Shown piece after piece: positions 9,361 to 18,295 of a stretch of 64,000 nucleotides of DNA. The stretch is taken from positions 335,662 through 399,661 of the forward strand of contig CANMEI010000004.1 of assembly GCA_947496695.1 (NCBI GenBank), given 5' to 3'. Every line of letters begins with the position of its first letter. The first letter of the stretch is position 1. The notes beneath the pieces are model-generated. The model saw only the letters and a program-made list of their open reading frames with translations. It ran no database searches and was not told where the DNA came from. A program made the translations under genes and the position numbers. The DNA is from an uncultured Cellulophaga sp. (GTDB lineage: Bacteria > Bacteroidota > Bacteroidia > Flavobacteriales > Flavobacteriaceae).

Positions 9361-11391
9361 TTAACCTAAGTAATCTACAACTTGGTTATAAACTTTTTCC
9401 CCTGTAAATCCGAATTTATCATCAAGTACAGTTGCTGGAGCAGAATAACCAAAATGCTCTAAACCAAACACTTTACCACCAGGACCAGCTAAACCTTCTA
9501 AGTTTACTGGCAAACCAGCAGTTAAACCAAATACAGGCTTCCCTTTAGTTATTACGCTATCTTGGTATGCTTGAGATTGTGTTCTAAAAATTCCTTCAGA
9601 AATGATAGATGCAATATTTACCTTTAACCCTTTTCTTTCTTCTAACAAAGCAGCCGCTTCAATTAAAGTTGCTACTTCCGATCCATTTGCAATTAACACA
9701 ACATCTGGGTTTTCAACTTCTTTTACCAAATAACCACCTTTTTCAGATGCTAATGCGTCACTATATCTTGAAGCTCCTGTTGCTGGAAGATCTTTAATCC
9801 CTTGTCGAGACAAGATAAGACCTGAAGGTACTTTATCATTTTCTAATAACATTTTCCAACCTACAACTGTTTCAGCAGAATCTGCAGGACGTAATGCTCT
9901 AAAGCTAGCTTCACCACTATGGTTCTTTAATTTTTCTAATAATCTAATTTGTGCTTCTTGCTCAATAGGTTGGTGTGTTGGTCCGTCTTCACCTACTCTA
10001 AATGCATCGTGTGTCCAAACAAACTTTACCGGAAGTTCTTGAATAGCACTCAAACGAATAGCTGGTTTCATATAATCAGAGAATACAAAGAATGTTGCTA
10101 CAACTGGAATAACACCACCATGTAAAGCCATACCATTGGCCATCGTTGCCATAGTTAATTCTGCTACACCTGATTGTAAAAATGAACCTGAAAAGTCACC
10201 TTTTTGTAACGAATGTGTTTTGTTTAAGAATCCGTCAGTTTTATCACTGTTAGATAAATCTGCAGAAGAAACAATCATGTTTTCAACTGTACCTGCTAAA
10301 TACCCTAAAACATTAGCTGAAGCCGCTCTTGTTGCTAAACCTGCTTTATTCACTATAGATTCGAAATCTAACTCAGGTAATTTACCTGCAAAGAAACCAT
10401 CTAATTTAGCTGCTAAATCTTCATTTGCTTCTCTCCAAGCTAAAATTTCTTGTTTTCTAACTTGAGCAGTTTTTATTTTCTGGGCAATTAATTCTTTATA
10501 AGAAGTAGCAACATCTTCATAAATAGCAAACTCATCTTCTGGATTAGCTCCTAAATTAATTAATGTTTTTGTGAAATCTGCTCCAGTATCACCAATTGGC
10601 TTACCATGTAGTTCTGTATAACCCTCATACATTGTACCATCAGCAGTAACACAACCTTTACCCATAATAGTTTTCCCTATTATCAAAGTTGGTTTTTCAG
10701 TTTCTGCATTAGCATCTTTTAATGCTTGTCTAATCTCATCATGGTTATGACCGTCAATTGTAACAACTTTCCAACCCCATGCTTCATATTTCATGGCTGT
10801 ATTTTCAGAAGTAACCTCATCCGTTTTTGTAGATAATTGTACATCATTAGAATCATAAAACATAATGAAGTTGCTTAATCCTAAATGCCCTGCTATACGC
10901 CCAGCACCTTGAGAAATTTCTTCTTGCACACCTCCATCAGAAATAAAGCCATATATTTTGTGGTTCATCCAATCACCAAAACGAGCTTGTAAAAACTTAG
11001 CAGAAACCGCAGCTCCAACACCCATAGTATGCCCTTGACCTAATGGCCCTGATGTATTTTCTATTCCTCTATTTACATCAACTTCTGGATGACCAGGGGT
11101 TACAGAACCCCATTGTCTGAAGTTTTGAACATCATCTTTAGAAAAATTCCCTAATAAATAATACTGTGCATACATTAATGGCGATAAATGCCCTGCATCC
11201 ATAAAAAAACGATCACGGTGTGGCCACGTCATATCTGACGGGTCATAGTTAAAAAACTCTGAGTATAAAATGTGCATGTAATCTGCACCACCCATTGGTC
11301 CGCCCGGGTGACCCGAGCTTGCTTTTTCTACCATAGAGATAGCTAATGCTCTAATATTGTCTGCCGCTAACTGATCTATTTTTTTATTCAT
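9361..11391 (-). CDS. tkt: Transketolase
   Basis: Thiamine-diphosphate enzyme of the pentose-phosphate pathway that moves two-carbon ketol units between sugar phosphates. The 676-residue length is normal for the full-length enzyme. Visible: SGHPGGPMGGADY near residue 25 (substrate/ThDP His), the ThDP-binding region YGFISDGGVQEEISQGAGR with FYDSNDVQL, the pyrimidine-domain HDAFRVGEDGPTHQPIEQ and RPADSAE. The C-terminal domain ends VDYLG. The usual GDG has become SDG here, as in other Bacteroidota. It is monocistronic: an empty 290-bp gap lies upstream and a bidirectional terminator follows. Confidence 0.97.
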   Translation of the reverse strand: MNKKIDQLAADNIRALAISMVEKASSGHPGGPMGGADYMHILYSEFFNYDPSDMTWPHRDRFFMDAGHLSPLMYAQYYLLGNFSKDDVQNFRQWGSVTPGHPEVDVNRGIENTSGPLGQGHTMGVGAAVSAKFLQARFGDWMNHKIYGFISDGGVQEEISQGAGRIAGHLGLSNFIMFYDSNDVQLSTKTDEVTSENTAMKYEAWGWKVVTIDGHNHDEIRQALKDANAETEKPTLIIGKTIMGKGCVTADGTMYEGYTELHGKPIGDTGADFTKTLINLGANPEDEFAIYEDVATSYKELIAQKIKTAQVRKQEILAWREANEDLAAKLDGFFAGKLPELDFESIVNKAGLATRAASANVLGYLAGTVENMIVSSADLSNSDKTDGFLNKTHSLQKGDFSGSFLQSGVAELTMATMANGMALHGGVIPVVATFFVFSDYMKPAIRLSAIQELPVKFVWTHDAFRVGEDGPTHQPIEQEAQIRLLEKLKNHSGEASFRALRPADSAETVVGWKMLLENDKVPSGLILSRQGIKDLPATGASRYSDALASEKGGYLVKEVENPDVVLIANGSEVATLIEAAALLEERKGLKVNIASIISEGIFRTQSQAYQDSVITKGKPVFGLTAGLPVNLEGLAGPGGKVFGLEHFGYSAPATVLDDKFGFTGEKVYNQVVDYLG

Positions 11392-11681
11392 CTTATTATT
11401 AATTTATGCTATTATATAGTAGTATTATGAGTACCACAAATTCTTTAATTTTACACGATGCAAGATAGTTACCTTTATAACTAACTGCAACCTATTTTTA
11501 ACCTTTAGACTTATTCTTTATCAAACGTTACGAAAATAGATGATAAAGTTAAAAAAATGCAAGGAAACTAGCTAGTTTAGAGATTTCTAATACTAATCTT
11601 AACTGTAAAATAATATATCTACAGATATTGAGTTATATATAATACCAGAGTAATAATAACATAACACATTAGTTTTATATC

Positions 11682-12215
11682 ATGAAAACTATTAAATTTT
11701 TATTCATTTCCCTTTTATTTATAGGGTTTACCAACTGTAAAGACAAAGCTGAAGTTACAGAAACTGAAGTAACAGAACCAGTTATTTCTACTTTTTACTT
11801 CATCCGCCATGGAGAAAAAGACCGTAGCAACCCAGATAATCTTGATCCTGAATTAAACCAAGATGGTTTAGGTAGAGCTATTCGTTGGGAGCGTATTTTT
11901 AGCGAAGTAGAGCTTGATGATATTTATAGTACTGATTATGACAGAACAATGATGACTGTTGCCCCTATATCTGTAAATAGAGATCTTGTTGTACAAACTT
12001 ACAGCCCATCTACAGTAAATGTTGATGAATTTAAAGAAATGTATTTAGGTAAAAATGTACTTGTAGTTGGCCATAGCAATACTACTCCTGATTTTGCAAA
12101 CAAAATACTGGGCGAAGATAAATATCCACAAATGGATGACTATGACAATAGTAGCCTTTATATTGTTCGCATAGTAGATGGTGTTGCAACAAGCATGCAA
12201 TTAAAAATGGATTAA
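11682..12215 (+). CDS. Histidine phosphatase superfamily lipoprotein
   Basis: 177-residue exported lipoprotein: signal residues 1-18, lipobox GFTNC (C19). The mature part is a short phosphoglycerate-mutase-like domain with the catalytic RHGEK (R42, H43) and the second histidine in VVGHSN (H131), so the phosphohistidine chemistry looks intact. These small SixA-like or periplasmic members dephosphorylate unknown substrates; a glycolytic mutase role is unlikely because of export and size. Its stop overlaps the stop of the convergent gene by 4 bp (12212-12215), leaving no room for a terminator. Confidence 0.85.
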   Translation: MKTIKFLFISLLFIGFTNCKDKAEVTETEVTEPVISTFYFIRHGEKDRSNPDNLDPELNQDGLGRAIRWERIFSEVELDDIYSTDYDRTMMTVAPISVNRDLVVQTYSPSTVNVDEFKEMYLGKNVLVVGHSNTTPDFANKILGEDKYPQMDDYDNSSLYIVRIVDGVATSMQLKMD

Positions 12216-12952
12216 TTATTTGGTGTTACTTCTATATTTTCTAATTCAATTTTAGATAATAATTCTAGTCCACTATTCTCATACAAGGCAGCTACTTCTT
12301 TTATAGTAGCTGTTTTACTTTTAGGCATATAGTTATTGTAGTCTACAAACCTAAATCCGTTAACAATCCGTTCATTATACGCCTCTCTAAAACGAACACC
12401 TCCGCCATTCACCTGATAATCATAAGCTAAATAATCTGGTTTAAAAGTCTTCTTATTAATCCAATAATAGTAATTATCATCAAAATCATCTCCACCACCA
12501 TTTTGATCAAAAGTTACATGTATTAAATAATAGTTCTGATCTTTAATTTTTTCTTCTTTTAAAAGCTTTTTACGTACAGCTTTAGCATTCAATTGATATG
12601 GTAATTGTGCAAAATATAGTACCGAATTTATAGCATTACTATACACCCTTGCTAAAGAATCTGAAACCTCAACAGGAATACCGTTTACAATACGCTCAAA
12701 GCTAGATCCTCTTTTAATATCTACATAATTTAAAGAATCGCTCTTAAAAACACGTTTCATTATTGCCCCATTATTTTCAGAAACATACTCTTTATCTCTA
12801 AATTTAAAAGCAATTGTACTTGTCTTATATAAATCACTACCTGCAACTACAATAGTTTTATCTATTATAGTTTGAGCAGTTAAGTTTTTTTTAGGTTCTT
12901 GCTTGCAAGACATAAACACTAAGAGCAATACTATGAAACCTATTTTTTTCAT
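12212..12952 (-). CDS. DUF6503-like lipoprotein
   Basis: 246-residue lipoprotein with a signal peptide ending in VFMSC (C16). The rest has no catalytic motif I recognise. Repeated beta-strand-rich phrases (VNGIPVEVSD, YYYWINKKTFKPDYLAYDY, RIVNGFRFVDYNNY) resemble the LolA/LolB-like beta half-barrel of flavobacterial DUF6503 proteins, some of which are mislabelled deoxyribose-phosphate aldolase; there is no aldolase Lys motif here. It is convergent with the histidine phosphatase and divergent from smpB. Family assignment is from memory and moderately sure; function unknown. Confidence 0.65.
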   Translation of the reverse strand: MKKIGFIVLLLVFMSCKQEPKKNLTAQTIIDKTIVVAGSDLYKTSTIAFKFRDKEYVSENNGAIMKRVFKSDSLNYVDIKRGSSFERIVNGIPVEVSDSLARVYSNAINSVLYFAQLPYQLNAKAVRKKLLKEEKIKDQNYYLIHVTFDQNGGGDDFDDNYYYWINKKTFKPDYLAYDYQVNGGGVRFREAYNERIVNGFRFVDYNNYMPKSKTATIKEVAALYENSGLELLSKIELENIEVTPNN

Positions 12953-13046
12953 GCTAAATTTTTATACTTAATCGTAAATGTGCAAAAATCATTACAAAAA
13001 TACTAGAGTATTAATACCGTCTTAAGATTCTTTATTATATAATTGT

Positions 13047-13054
13047 TATTTTTG
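13047..13054 (+). promoter_or_regulatory. Candidate -7 promoter element of smpB
   Basis: TATTTTTG matches the Bacteroidota -7 consensus TAnnTTTG and ends 4 bp before the GTG start of smpB, so transcription from it would begin at or next to the start codon. No convincing -33 TTG is present. Confidence 0.3.
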
Positions 13055-13058
13055 TTTT

Positions 13059-13523
13059 GTGATACAGAAGAAAATAAATATTAAAAATAAAAGAGCCAGA
13101 TTTGATTTTGAATTACTGGACACCTATACTGCCGGATTAGTACTTTCTGGTACCGAAATAAAATCTATAAGATTAGGAAAAGCATCTATCTCTGAAAGTT
13201 TTTGTGAATTTAATGAGCTAGGTGAGCTTTTTATTATAAACATGCAGGTTGATGAGTATTCTCATGGCTCACACTACAACCATTTACCAAAAGCGCAACG
13301 TAAATTACTCTTAAACCGAAAAGAACTTAATAAATTAGAAAAAGAAGTTAAAAATAGTGGTTTAACTATTGTTCCTCTAATTTTATTTTTGAATGACAGA
13401 GGTTTGGCTAAAATAAACATTGCTTTAGCGAAAGGTAAAAAACTTTATGATAAGCGTGAGACGATTAAAGATAGAGACAACAAAAAGAACTTAGATCGTA
13501 TAAAAAAGAGTTTTAATAATTAA
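13059..13523 (+). CDS. smpB: SsrA-binding protein SmpB
   Basis: 154-residue tmRNA-binding protein needed for trans-translation rescue of stalled ribosomes. It is full length: an OB-fold core from [20 protein letters not shown] through [19 protein letters not shown], the [19 protein letters not shown] segment, and the family's basic tail [25 protein letters not shown] that mimics the missing tRNA part. Translation starts at GTG (no ATG is available), and homologues begin at the same place. No ribosome-binding site is visible. The 3' end overlaps the convergent pcm gene by 4 bp. Confidence 0.97.
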   Translation: MIQKKINIKNKRARFDFELLDTYTAGLVLSGTEIKSIRLGKASISESFCEFNELGELFIINMQVDEYSHGSHYNHLPKAQRKLLLNRKELNKLEKEVKNSGLTIVPLILFLNDRGLAKINIALAKGKKLYDKRETIKDRDNKKNLDRIKKSFNN

Positions 13524-14161
13524 TTTTTATCCTCTAACAACGGTACAAAACGAAAAGATCCTAATTCTTCTTTTACAAATTCTCTTTCTGATTTTCTAAC
13601 AAAAAGTGTCATAATCTGGTCTTCATCACCAACGGGAATTACCAGCTTGCCTCCTATTTTTAACTGTGCTAATAATGGGTTGGGTACATACGGAGCACCA
13701 GCGGTAACAATAATTCCGTCAAAAGGAGCTTCGGTAGGCAAACCTTTATAACCATCACCGAAAATATATTTCTTTGGCCTATATCCCATTTTCGAAAAGA
13801 ATAGCTTAGTTTTTTTAAACAATTCTAACTGACGTTCAATCGTATAAACTTTTGCTTTTAAGTGTAATAAAACAGCAGTTTGATACCCACTACCCGTACC
13901 TATTTCTAAAATTTTATTATCGGGTTTAATAGCCAACAATTCGCTTTGAAAAGCAACGGTATAAGGTTGTGATATTGTTTGTTCAGCACCAATAGGGAAT
14001 GCTTTATCTTGATACGCATGATCTTCAAAGCTACTGTCTAAAAACAAATGTCTTGGTATTGTTTTTATAGCTTCTAATACATTGCGGTCTTTAATGCCTT
14101 TACCTACAAGTATTTCTGCAAGCTTATTGCGCATTCCTTTATGTTTAAGGGTGTCTTTCAA
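13520..14161 (-). CDS. pcm: Protein-L-isoaspartate O-methyltransferase
   Basis: SAM-dependent repair enzyme that methylates isoaspartyl residues in aged proteins. 213 residues, normal length. Diagnostic are [35 protein letters not shown] (the TISQP substrate loop), the SAM motif [15 protein letters not shown] and [21 protein letters not shown], with [12 protein letters not shown] near the C-terminus. It is tail-to-tail with smpB (4-bp overlap), an arrangement I have seen in flavobacterial chromosomes. Likely monocistronic. Confidence 0.95.
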   Translation of the reverse strand: MKDTLKHKGMRNKLAEILVGKGIKDRNVLEAIKTIPRHLFLDSSFEDHAYQDKAFPIGAEQTISQPYTVAFQSELLAIKPDNKILEIGTGSGYQTAVLLHLKAKVYTIERQLELFKKTKLFFSKMGYRPKKYIFGDGYKGLPTEAPFDGIIVTAGAPYVPNPLLAQLKIGGKLVIPVGDEDQIMTLFVRKSEREFVKEELGSFRFVPLLEDKN

Positions 14162-14276
14162 TTGGTTTGTTTTGGAATGCTAATTTAAAAAAATAAGATT
14201 TAGTAAGCTACAAAAACATTGGTTTCACATCAAAAAACTTGTAAAGTATCCTTATTTTTGAATAAACATTATTTTT

Positions 14277-15236
14277 ATGCTCAACGTTGGAGTTTTAGGT
14301 GCAGGGCACCTTGGAAAAATTCATTTACGATTACTTAATCAATCTGAAAAATATAATTTAGTAGGCTTTTACGACCCTGATGAAATAAACGGTAAAAAAG
14401 TAGCTGATGAGTTTGGCTATACTTATTTTGATAATATTAATAAACTTATTGATGCTGTTGATGTTGTTGATATTGTCACTCCTACCCTTTCGCATTTTGA
14501 ATGTGCTAAAAAAGCCATTGAAAACGGGAAGCATATATTTATTGAAAAGCCAATTACAAATACGCTAGAAGAGGCCGAAGAATTACTTCACTTAGAAAAG
14601 AAACACAATATTAAAGGTCAAGTTGGTCACGTGGAGCGTTTTAATCCTGCATTTGCATCGGTTAAAGAAAATATAAACAATCCTATGTTTATTGAGACAC
14701 ACCGTTTAGCAGAGTTTAACCCTCGAGGTACTGATGTGCCTGTGGTTTTAGATTTAATGATTCATGATATTGACGCTATTTTAAGTGTTGTAAATTCTAA
14801 TGTCAAAAATATAAATGCTAGTGGCGTTTCGGTAATAAGTAATTCTCCTGATATTGCCAATGCCAGAATTGAATTTGAAAACGGCTGTGTTGCTAACCTT
14901 ACCGCAAGTAGAATTTCACTTAAAAACATGCGTAAATCGCGCTTCTTTCAAAAAGATGCATATATCTCGGTAGATTTTCTTGAGAAAAAAGTAGAAGTAG
15001 TAAAAATGAAAGATGCACCTGAAAATCCTGGGGACTTTGATATGATTTTACAAAATGCTGAAGGCGAAAAAAAACAAATCTATTTTGAAAATCCTACGAT
15101 AGAAAACAACAACGCTATTTTAGATGAATTAGAAACTTTTGCTGATGCTATTACAAATGATACTACGCCTATTGTTAGTTTAGAACAAGGTACAAATGCT
15201 TTGCGTGTTGCATTACAAATAATAGCATCGTTTTAA
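14277..15236 (+). CDS. Gfo/Idh/MocA-family NAD(P)-dependent oxidoreductase
   Basis: 319-residue dehydrogenase. The N-terminal Rossmann domain begins VGVLGAGHLGKIHLRLL and contains VDIVTPTLSHFECAKKAIENGKHIFIEKPI, where the EKP lysine is the family's catalytic or binding Lys. The C-terminal alpha/beta domain (about 125-319) has the HVERFNPAF and LMIHDIDAIL blocks with candidate catalytic His. The substrate is unspecified. A match to TAnnTTTG (14253-14260) precedes the ATG by 16 bp. It lies 10 bp before the hydroxybutyryl-CoA dehydrogenase and is probably co-transcribed with it. Confidence 0.9.
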   Translation: MLNVGVLGAGHLGKIHLRLLNQSEKYNLVGFYDPDEINGKKVADEFGYTYFDNINKLIDAVDVVDIVTPTLSHFECAKKAIENGKHIFIEKPITNTLEEAEELLHLEKKHNIKGQVGHVERFNPAFASVKENINNPMFIETHRLAEFNPRGTDVPVVLDLMIHDIDAILSVVNSNVKNINASGVSVISNSPDIANARIEFENGCVANLTASRISLKNMRKSRFFQKDAYISVDFLEKKVEVVKMKDAPENPGDFDMILQNAEGEKKQIYFENPTIENNNAILDELETFADAITNDTTPIVSLEQGTNALRVALQIIASF

Positions 15237-15246
15237 AAAACTAGTT

Positions 15247-16137
15247 ATGAAAAATATTTCGGTTATTGGTGCAGGTACAATGGGCAATGGTATTGCGCAT
15301 GTATTTGCCCAAAATGGTTATCCTGTTAATTTAATTGATATTAGTTCCGCTTCATTAGAAAAAGGAATGGCAACTATTGGCAAGAACCTAGACCGAATGA
15401 TTGCTAAAGAGAAAATAACTACAGTAGATAAAACAAATATTTTAGCCAATATAACAACCTATACTACAATTGCCGAAGGCGTAAAAAACACCGATTTAGT
15501 TATTGAAGCCGCTACAGAAAATAGCGCTCTAAAACTTAAAATATTTCAAGAGCTAGATAAGGTGTGCAATGCTAACACAATTTTAGCCACTAACACCTCA
15601 TCTATTTCAATTACCCAAATTGCATCGGTTACCAAAAGACAAGACAAAGTAATTGGTATGCATTTTATGAACCCTGTTCCTATTATGCAATTGGTTGAAA
15701 TAATTAGAGGCTACAATACTTCTGATGATGTTACAGGTCAAATTATAGACTTGTCTAAAAAATTAGGCAAAACACCTACTGAAGTAAATGATTACCCCGG
15801 ATTTGTTGCCAACCGTATTTTAATGCCAATGATTAATGAGGCTATTGAAACCTTGTACAATGGCGTTGCTGGTGTTGAAGAAATTGATACCGTAATGAAA
15901 TTAGGAATGGCACACCCTATGGGACCTTTACAATTAGCCGATTTTATTGGCCTTGATGTGTGCCTATCAATACTAAATGTAATGCACGACGGATTCAAAA
16001 ACCCAAAATATGCACCTTGTCCACTACTTGTTAATATGGTAATGGCTAAAAAATTAGGAGTAAAGTCTGGTGAAGGTTTTTATGATTATTCAAATTCTCG
16101 AAAGGCGGAGAAAGTTGCTCAACGGTTTTTGAAATAA
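15247..16137 (+). CDS. 3-hydroxybutyryl-CoA dehydrogenase
   Basis: 296-residue NAD(P)-dependent (S)-3-hydroxyacyl-CoA dehydrogenase of fatty-acid or butanoate metabolism. The Rossmann motif VIGAGTMGNGIAHVFAQNGY opens the protein. ATNTSSISITQIASVTKRQDKVIGMHFMNPVP carries the catalytic His, and VNDYPGFVANRILMPMINEAI and GMAHPMGPLQLADFIGLDV complete the C-terminal dimer domain. It is of the short bacterial Hbd type, with no enoyl-CoA hydratase fusion. It ends 146 bp before the repeat-rich island and is the last core gene on that side. Confidence 0.94.
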   Translation: MKNISVIGAGTMGNGIAHVFAQNGYPVNLIDISSASLEKGMATIGKNLDRMIAKEKITTVDKTNILANITTYTTIAEGVKNTDLVIEAATENSALKLKIFQELDKVCNANTILATNTSSISITQIASVTKRQDKVIGMHFMNPVPIMQLVEIIRGYNTSDDVTGQIIDLSKKLGKTPTEVNDYPGFVANRILMPMINEAIETLYNGVAGVEEIDTVMKLGMAHPMGPLQLADFIGLDVCLSILNVMHDGFKNPKYAPCPLLVNMVMAKKLGVKSGEGFYDYSNSRKAEKVAQRFLK

Positions 16138-16283
16138 AGGTAATTCTACATTTATTTTTTGCGCTAAAAATTAACCAAATTTATTTGTTACCAATATTGT
16201 TGCAAAAAACTACCTCTACAATAAGTCTACATAAAATATTTACCCACAAATATTAGTTATAGTTTTATCTTGTTTGCTTACAA

Positions 16284-16309
16284 ATGCAAGACACTTGCGC
16301 TAGCGAGGA
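16284..16309 (+). repeat. REP-like repeat A (plus orientation)
   Basis: Hairpin GCAAG-ACA-CTTGC (16286-16298) followed by the CTAGCG palindrome and a GAGGAA tail. The 5' GGCAC arm seen in copies C and D is degenerate. It opens the first cassette. Confidence 0.7.
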
Positions 16310-16340
16310 ATTTTTAAAGAATATAATTAGGTTTTGTGAA

Positions 16341-16601
16341 ATGAAGTTTAAAGAAAAAATAAAAGAATTATTCGTTAATATATTAGCTCTAACTTTTATA
16401 GGTGTCTTTTATTATTTTTATGATACATGGACTCCAAGTGATAAATTTGCTTCTGGCTGGAGAGCTGGGTTATTTGAAACCATATTAAAATTTCTACATG
16501 AAAAAAAACTAGGCGTTTTTATAGGCAAGGGCACTCTAATTACTTTATTTACCTACTATTTTTATAAAATATTTATCATATTTAAAATAAAAAAGAAATA
16601 A
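16341..16601 (+). CDS. Small two-TM membrane protein (cassette 1)
   Basis: Unrecognised 86-residue protein. I start it at ATG 16341 (MKFKEKIKELF). The frame is open upstream to an ATG at 16284, but those 19 codons are the translated REP-like repeat A (DTCAS), so they are unlikely to be gene. A charged N-terminus is followed by membrane segment 1 (about 11-30, FVNILALTFIGVFYYFY), a polar loop with FASGWRAGLFETILKFLHEKK, membrane segment 2 (about 61-80) and a Lys-rich end. This is a plausible small inner-membrane protein of unknown function, enclosed by inverted repeats A and A'. Confidence 0.55.
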   Translation: MKFKEKIKELFVNILALTFIGVFYYFYDTWTPSDKFASGWRAGLFETILKFLHEKKLGVFIGKGTLITLFTYYFYKIFIIFKIKKK

Positions 16602-16610
16602 AACAACTTT

Positions 16611-16640
16611 TTAGCTAGCTCAAGTGCAACGCATTGAAAT
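16611..16640 (-). repeat. Degenerate REP-like repeat A' (minus orientation)
   Basis: TTAGCTAGCTCAAGTGCAAC at 16612-16631 resembles the reverse complement of the repeat family (GCTAGC then CAAG), but the hairpin arm and GTGCC end have diverged. It closes cassette 1, 10 bp past its stop. It is the least certain member. Confidence 0.45.
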
Positions 16641-16722
16641 ACAAACGTAAGAACACGAATAGAAAAATTTTGATTTCAAGTTTTAATATAGAATGGTTGA
16701 AATTATTTTAGCTTATTTGAAA

Positions 16723-16755
16723 GTGCATGAAAGATTCTTGCGCTAGCGTGGGAAT
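16723..16755 (+). repeat. REP-like repeat B (plus orientation)
   Basis: GTGCATGAAAGATTCTTGCG followed by CTAGCGTGGGAAT. The core TTGCGCTAGCG is identical to copies A and C, and the hairpin is weakened. It opens cassette 2. A 37-codon frame (16727-16840) crosses it and is judged spurious. Confidence 0.7.
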
Positions 16756-16829
16756 TTATAAAGACGACATTTATAAATCTATTAGTAATGGAGATGGAGT
16801 ATTGTTAGAAACAACAAAAAGTATTTTAA

Positions 16830-17586
16830 ATGATAACTGAAAAATTAATAATCAATAAATATAAAAAAGCTTTACCTAAAGGATTTGAATTAATTTCAAT
16901 AATTAATACTGAATTAAAAGGTTTGAAAAGTTTAAAATATTCTTTAAATAATGACAATGCTATATATAATATTAGTTGTTGTTCATTAAATAGTCACCCA
17001 TTGGGAGATATTCTACCTCTCATAAGAATGACTGTAAGTTTTAAATTAGTTGAAAAACTAATTCATCTAAAGATTGATGAATCAGACTATACTACAAGTT
17101 TTACGATATTAGATAGTTTATTTCCATTAGTATTTGATAAAAAATTCATTTTAGATAAACCGATTATTTTCAAAACAGAATCAGATATAGATAAGGGAAT
17201 TGCTTATGTAAAAAGTTACATAAAAGAATTTGCTGAAGATTATTTTGCTTATTGGAATGATATTCGTGCATTTTTACCTTTTCTAGAAAGTAAAAACGTA
17301 AGGTACTTAAATGATTTATTGGTGGGTAAGGGTATTGAAAGGAAGTTAATTATTTGGAAATTATGTAATCATCCAAATTATGATTTTTTTTTTAGCTGAT
17401 AGACTTAAAAAATATACCGAGTACATTGAGAAGAATCCAAAAGAAAAAGCTACAATTAGAAAATTTAAACTTATTCAACAAATAGTAAAAAGGCTAGAAA
17501 AAGTAAAACCTATATATAATTGGGATGCTTCTTATTTAGTACCTAAACCTTTTAAAGGAGTTATGCCTGTTATTCCACCACGATAG
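16830..17586 (+). pseudogene. Unknown protein of about 250 aa, frameshifted at a T10 run (cassette 2)
   Basis: Two overlapping frames make one protein. The first (16830-17399, 189 residues) ends NHPNYDFFFS-stop at a run of ten T (17384-17393). Removing one T joins it to the frame that reads DFFLADRLKKYTEYIEKNPK and continues to TAG 17584-17586. I recognise no domain: a mixed alpha/beta N-terminal half, then a helical region with AEDYFAYWNDIRAFLPFLES and a basic tail ending VIPPR. The last codons and the stop lie inside repeat E. It could be a true frameshift, a phase-variable tract or a sequencing error. Its position among small cassette genes suggests, but does not prove, an orphan immunity-like role. 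Confidence 0.6.
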
Positions 17587-17607
17587 CGCTCGTTTGTAAC
17601 GAGTGCC
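17578..17607 (-). repeat. REP-like repeat E (minus orientation)
   Basis: Reverse complement reads GGCAC, hairpin TCGTT-ACA-AACGA, then GCGCTATCGTGG. The stem on this strand is CTCGTT-TGT-AACGAG (17589-17603). It is a full-length member with one change in the CTAGCG palindrome. It supplies the stop codon of cassette 2. Confidence 0.8.
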
Positions 17608-17666
17608 GAACTGAATAAGTAAACAAATTAAACCTTAAAAAAGTTAAGTTTTTTAAATATTATTTT

Positions 17667-18201
17667 ATGAGTAGAAAGTATAAGTTTCATAACAAAGAAG
17701 GTTTATATTTTGTTTCGTTTGCAACGGTAAATTGGCTGGATGTTTTTGTTAGGCAAATATATTTTAATGTTTTAGTAGATAGTGTGACTTATTGCAGAGC
17801 AGAAAAAGGTATGGAAGTATTTGCCTATTGTTTTATGCCAAGCAATGTACATTTCATATTTCGTTCTTCAAACCAACAACCCATGGAGCTCTTAAGAGAT
17901 TTTAAAAAACATACATCAAAAAAAATAATTGAAGCTATTGAAAACAACCCGCAAGAAAGTAAAAGAGAGTTGTTCCTTTGGTTATTTGAACGCGCAGGAA
18001 AAAAACAAGCTAATGTTTCAAAATATCAATTTTGGCAACATCATAATAAACCAATAGAGTTATGGAGTGATAAAACAAAAAATAGATTATATACATAATA
18101 ATCCTGTTGAGAGTGGATTTGTAACAAACCCAATAGACTGGAAATACTCTAGTGCTAAAAACTTTCAAGATGATCATACGATTTTAAATATTGATATATG
18201 A
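17667..18201 (+). pseudogene. REP-associated tyrosine (Y1/IS200-like) transposase, decayed
   Basis: RAYT-type single-strand transposase. MSRKYKFHNKEGLYFVSFAT and CRAEKGMEVFAYCFMPSNVHFIFRS match flavobacterial Y1 transposases, as do ELLRDFKKHTSKKI and KYQFWQHHNKPIELW. Two defects are visible. The HUH metal-binding motif, normally HVH, reads NVH. A frame change at about 18075-18080 stops the first frame at 18098, while KIDYIHNNPVESGFVTNPIDWKYSSAKNF, the block that should hold the catalytic tyrosine region, continues in the next frame to TGA 18199-18201. It lies between repeats E and C, as expected for RAYT genes flanked by their REPs. It is unlikely to act now, though relatives elsewhere could act on these repeats. 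Confidence 0.85.
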
Positions 18202-18230
18202 TTGTTTGTAGAACTTTTAGTTTATTTAAC

Positions 18231-18264
18231 GGCACAAGCATGATGCTTGCGCTAGCGGGGAATA
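18231..18264 (+). repeat. REP-like repeat C (plus orientation)
   Basis: Best-preserved plus copy: GGCAC, stem CAAGC-ATGAT-GCTTG, then the self-complementary CGCTAGCG, then GGGAATA. It starts 29 bp after the RAYT remnant and opens cassette 3. Confidence 0.85.
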
Positions 18265-18295
18265 AAGATGTAAACGATATCATAGATTTTTAATT

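Noticed and set aside
11392..11681. Possible RNA gene or promoter pair in the tkt-phosphatase gap
   Set aside because: No stable hairpin, T-tract or TAnnTTTG with a proper -33 was found; I see nothing definite in these 290 bp.
16727..16840. 37-codon ORF running through repeat B and overlapping the next gene start
   Set aside because: Its first codons are the repeat itself and the remainder has no recognisable feature; frame openness is explained by the repeat sequence.
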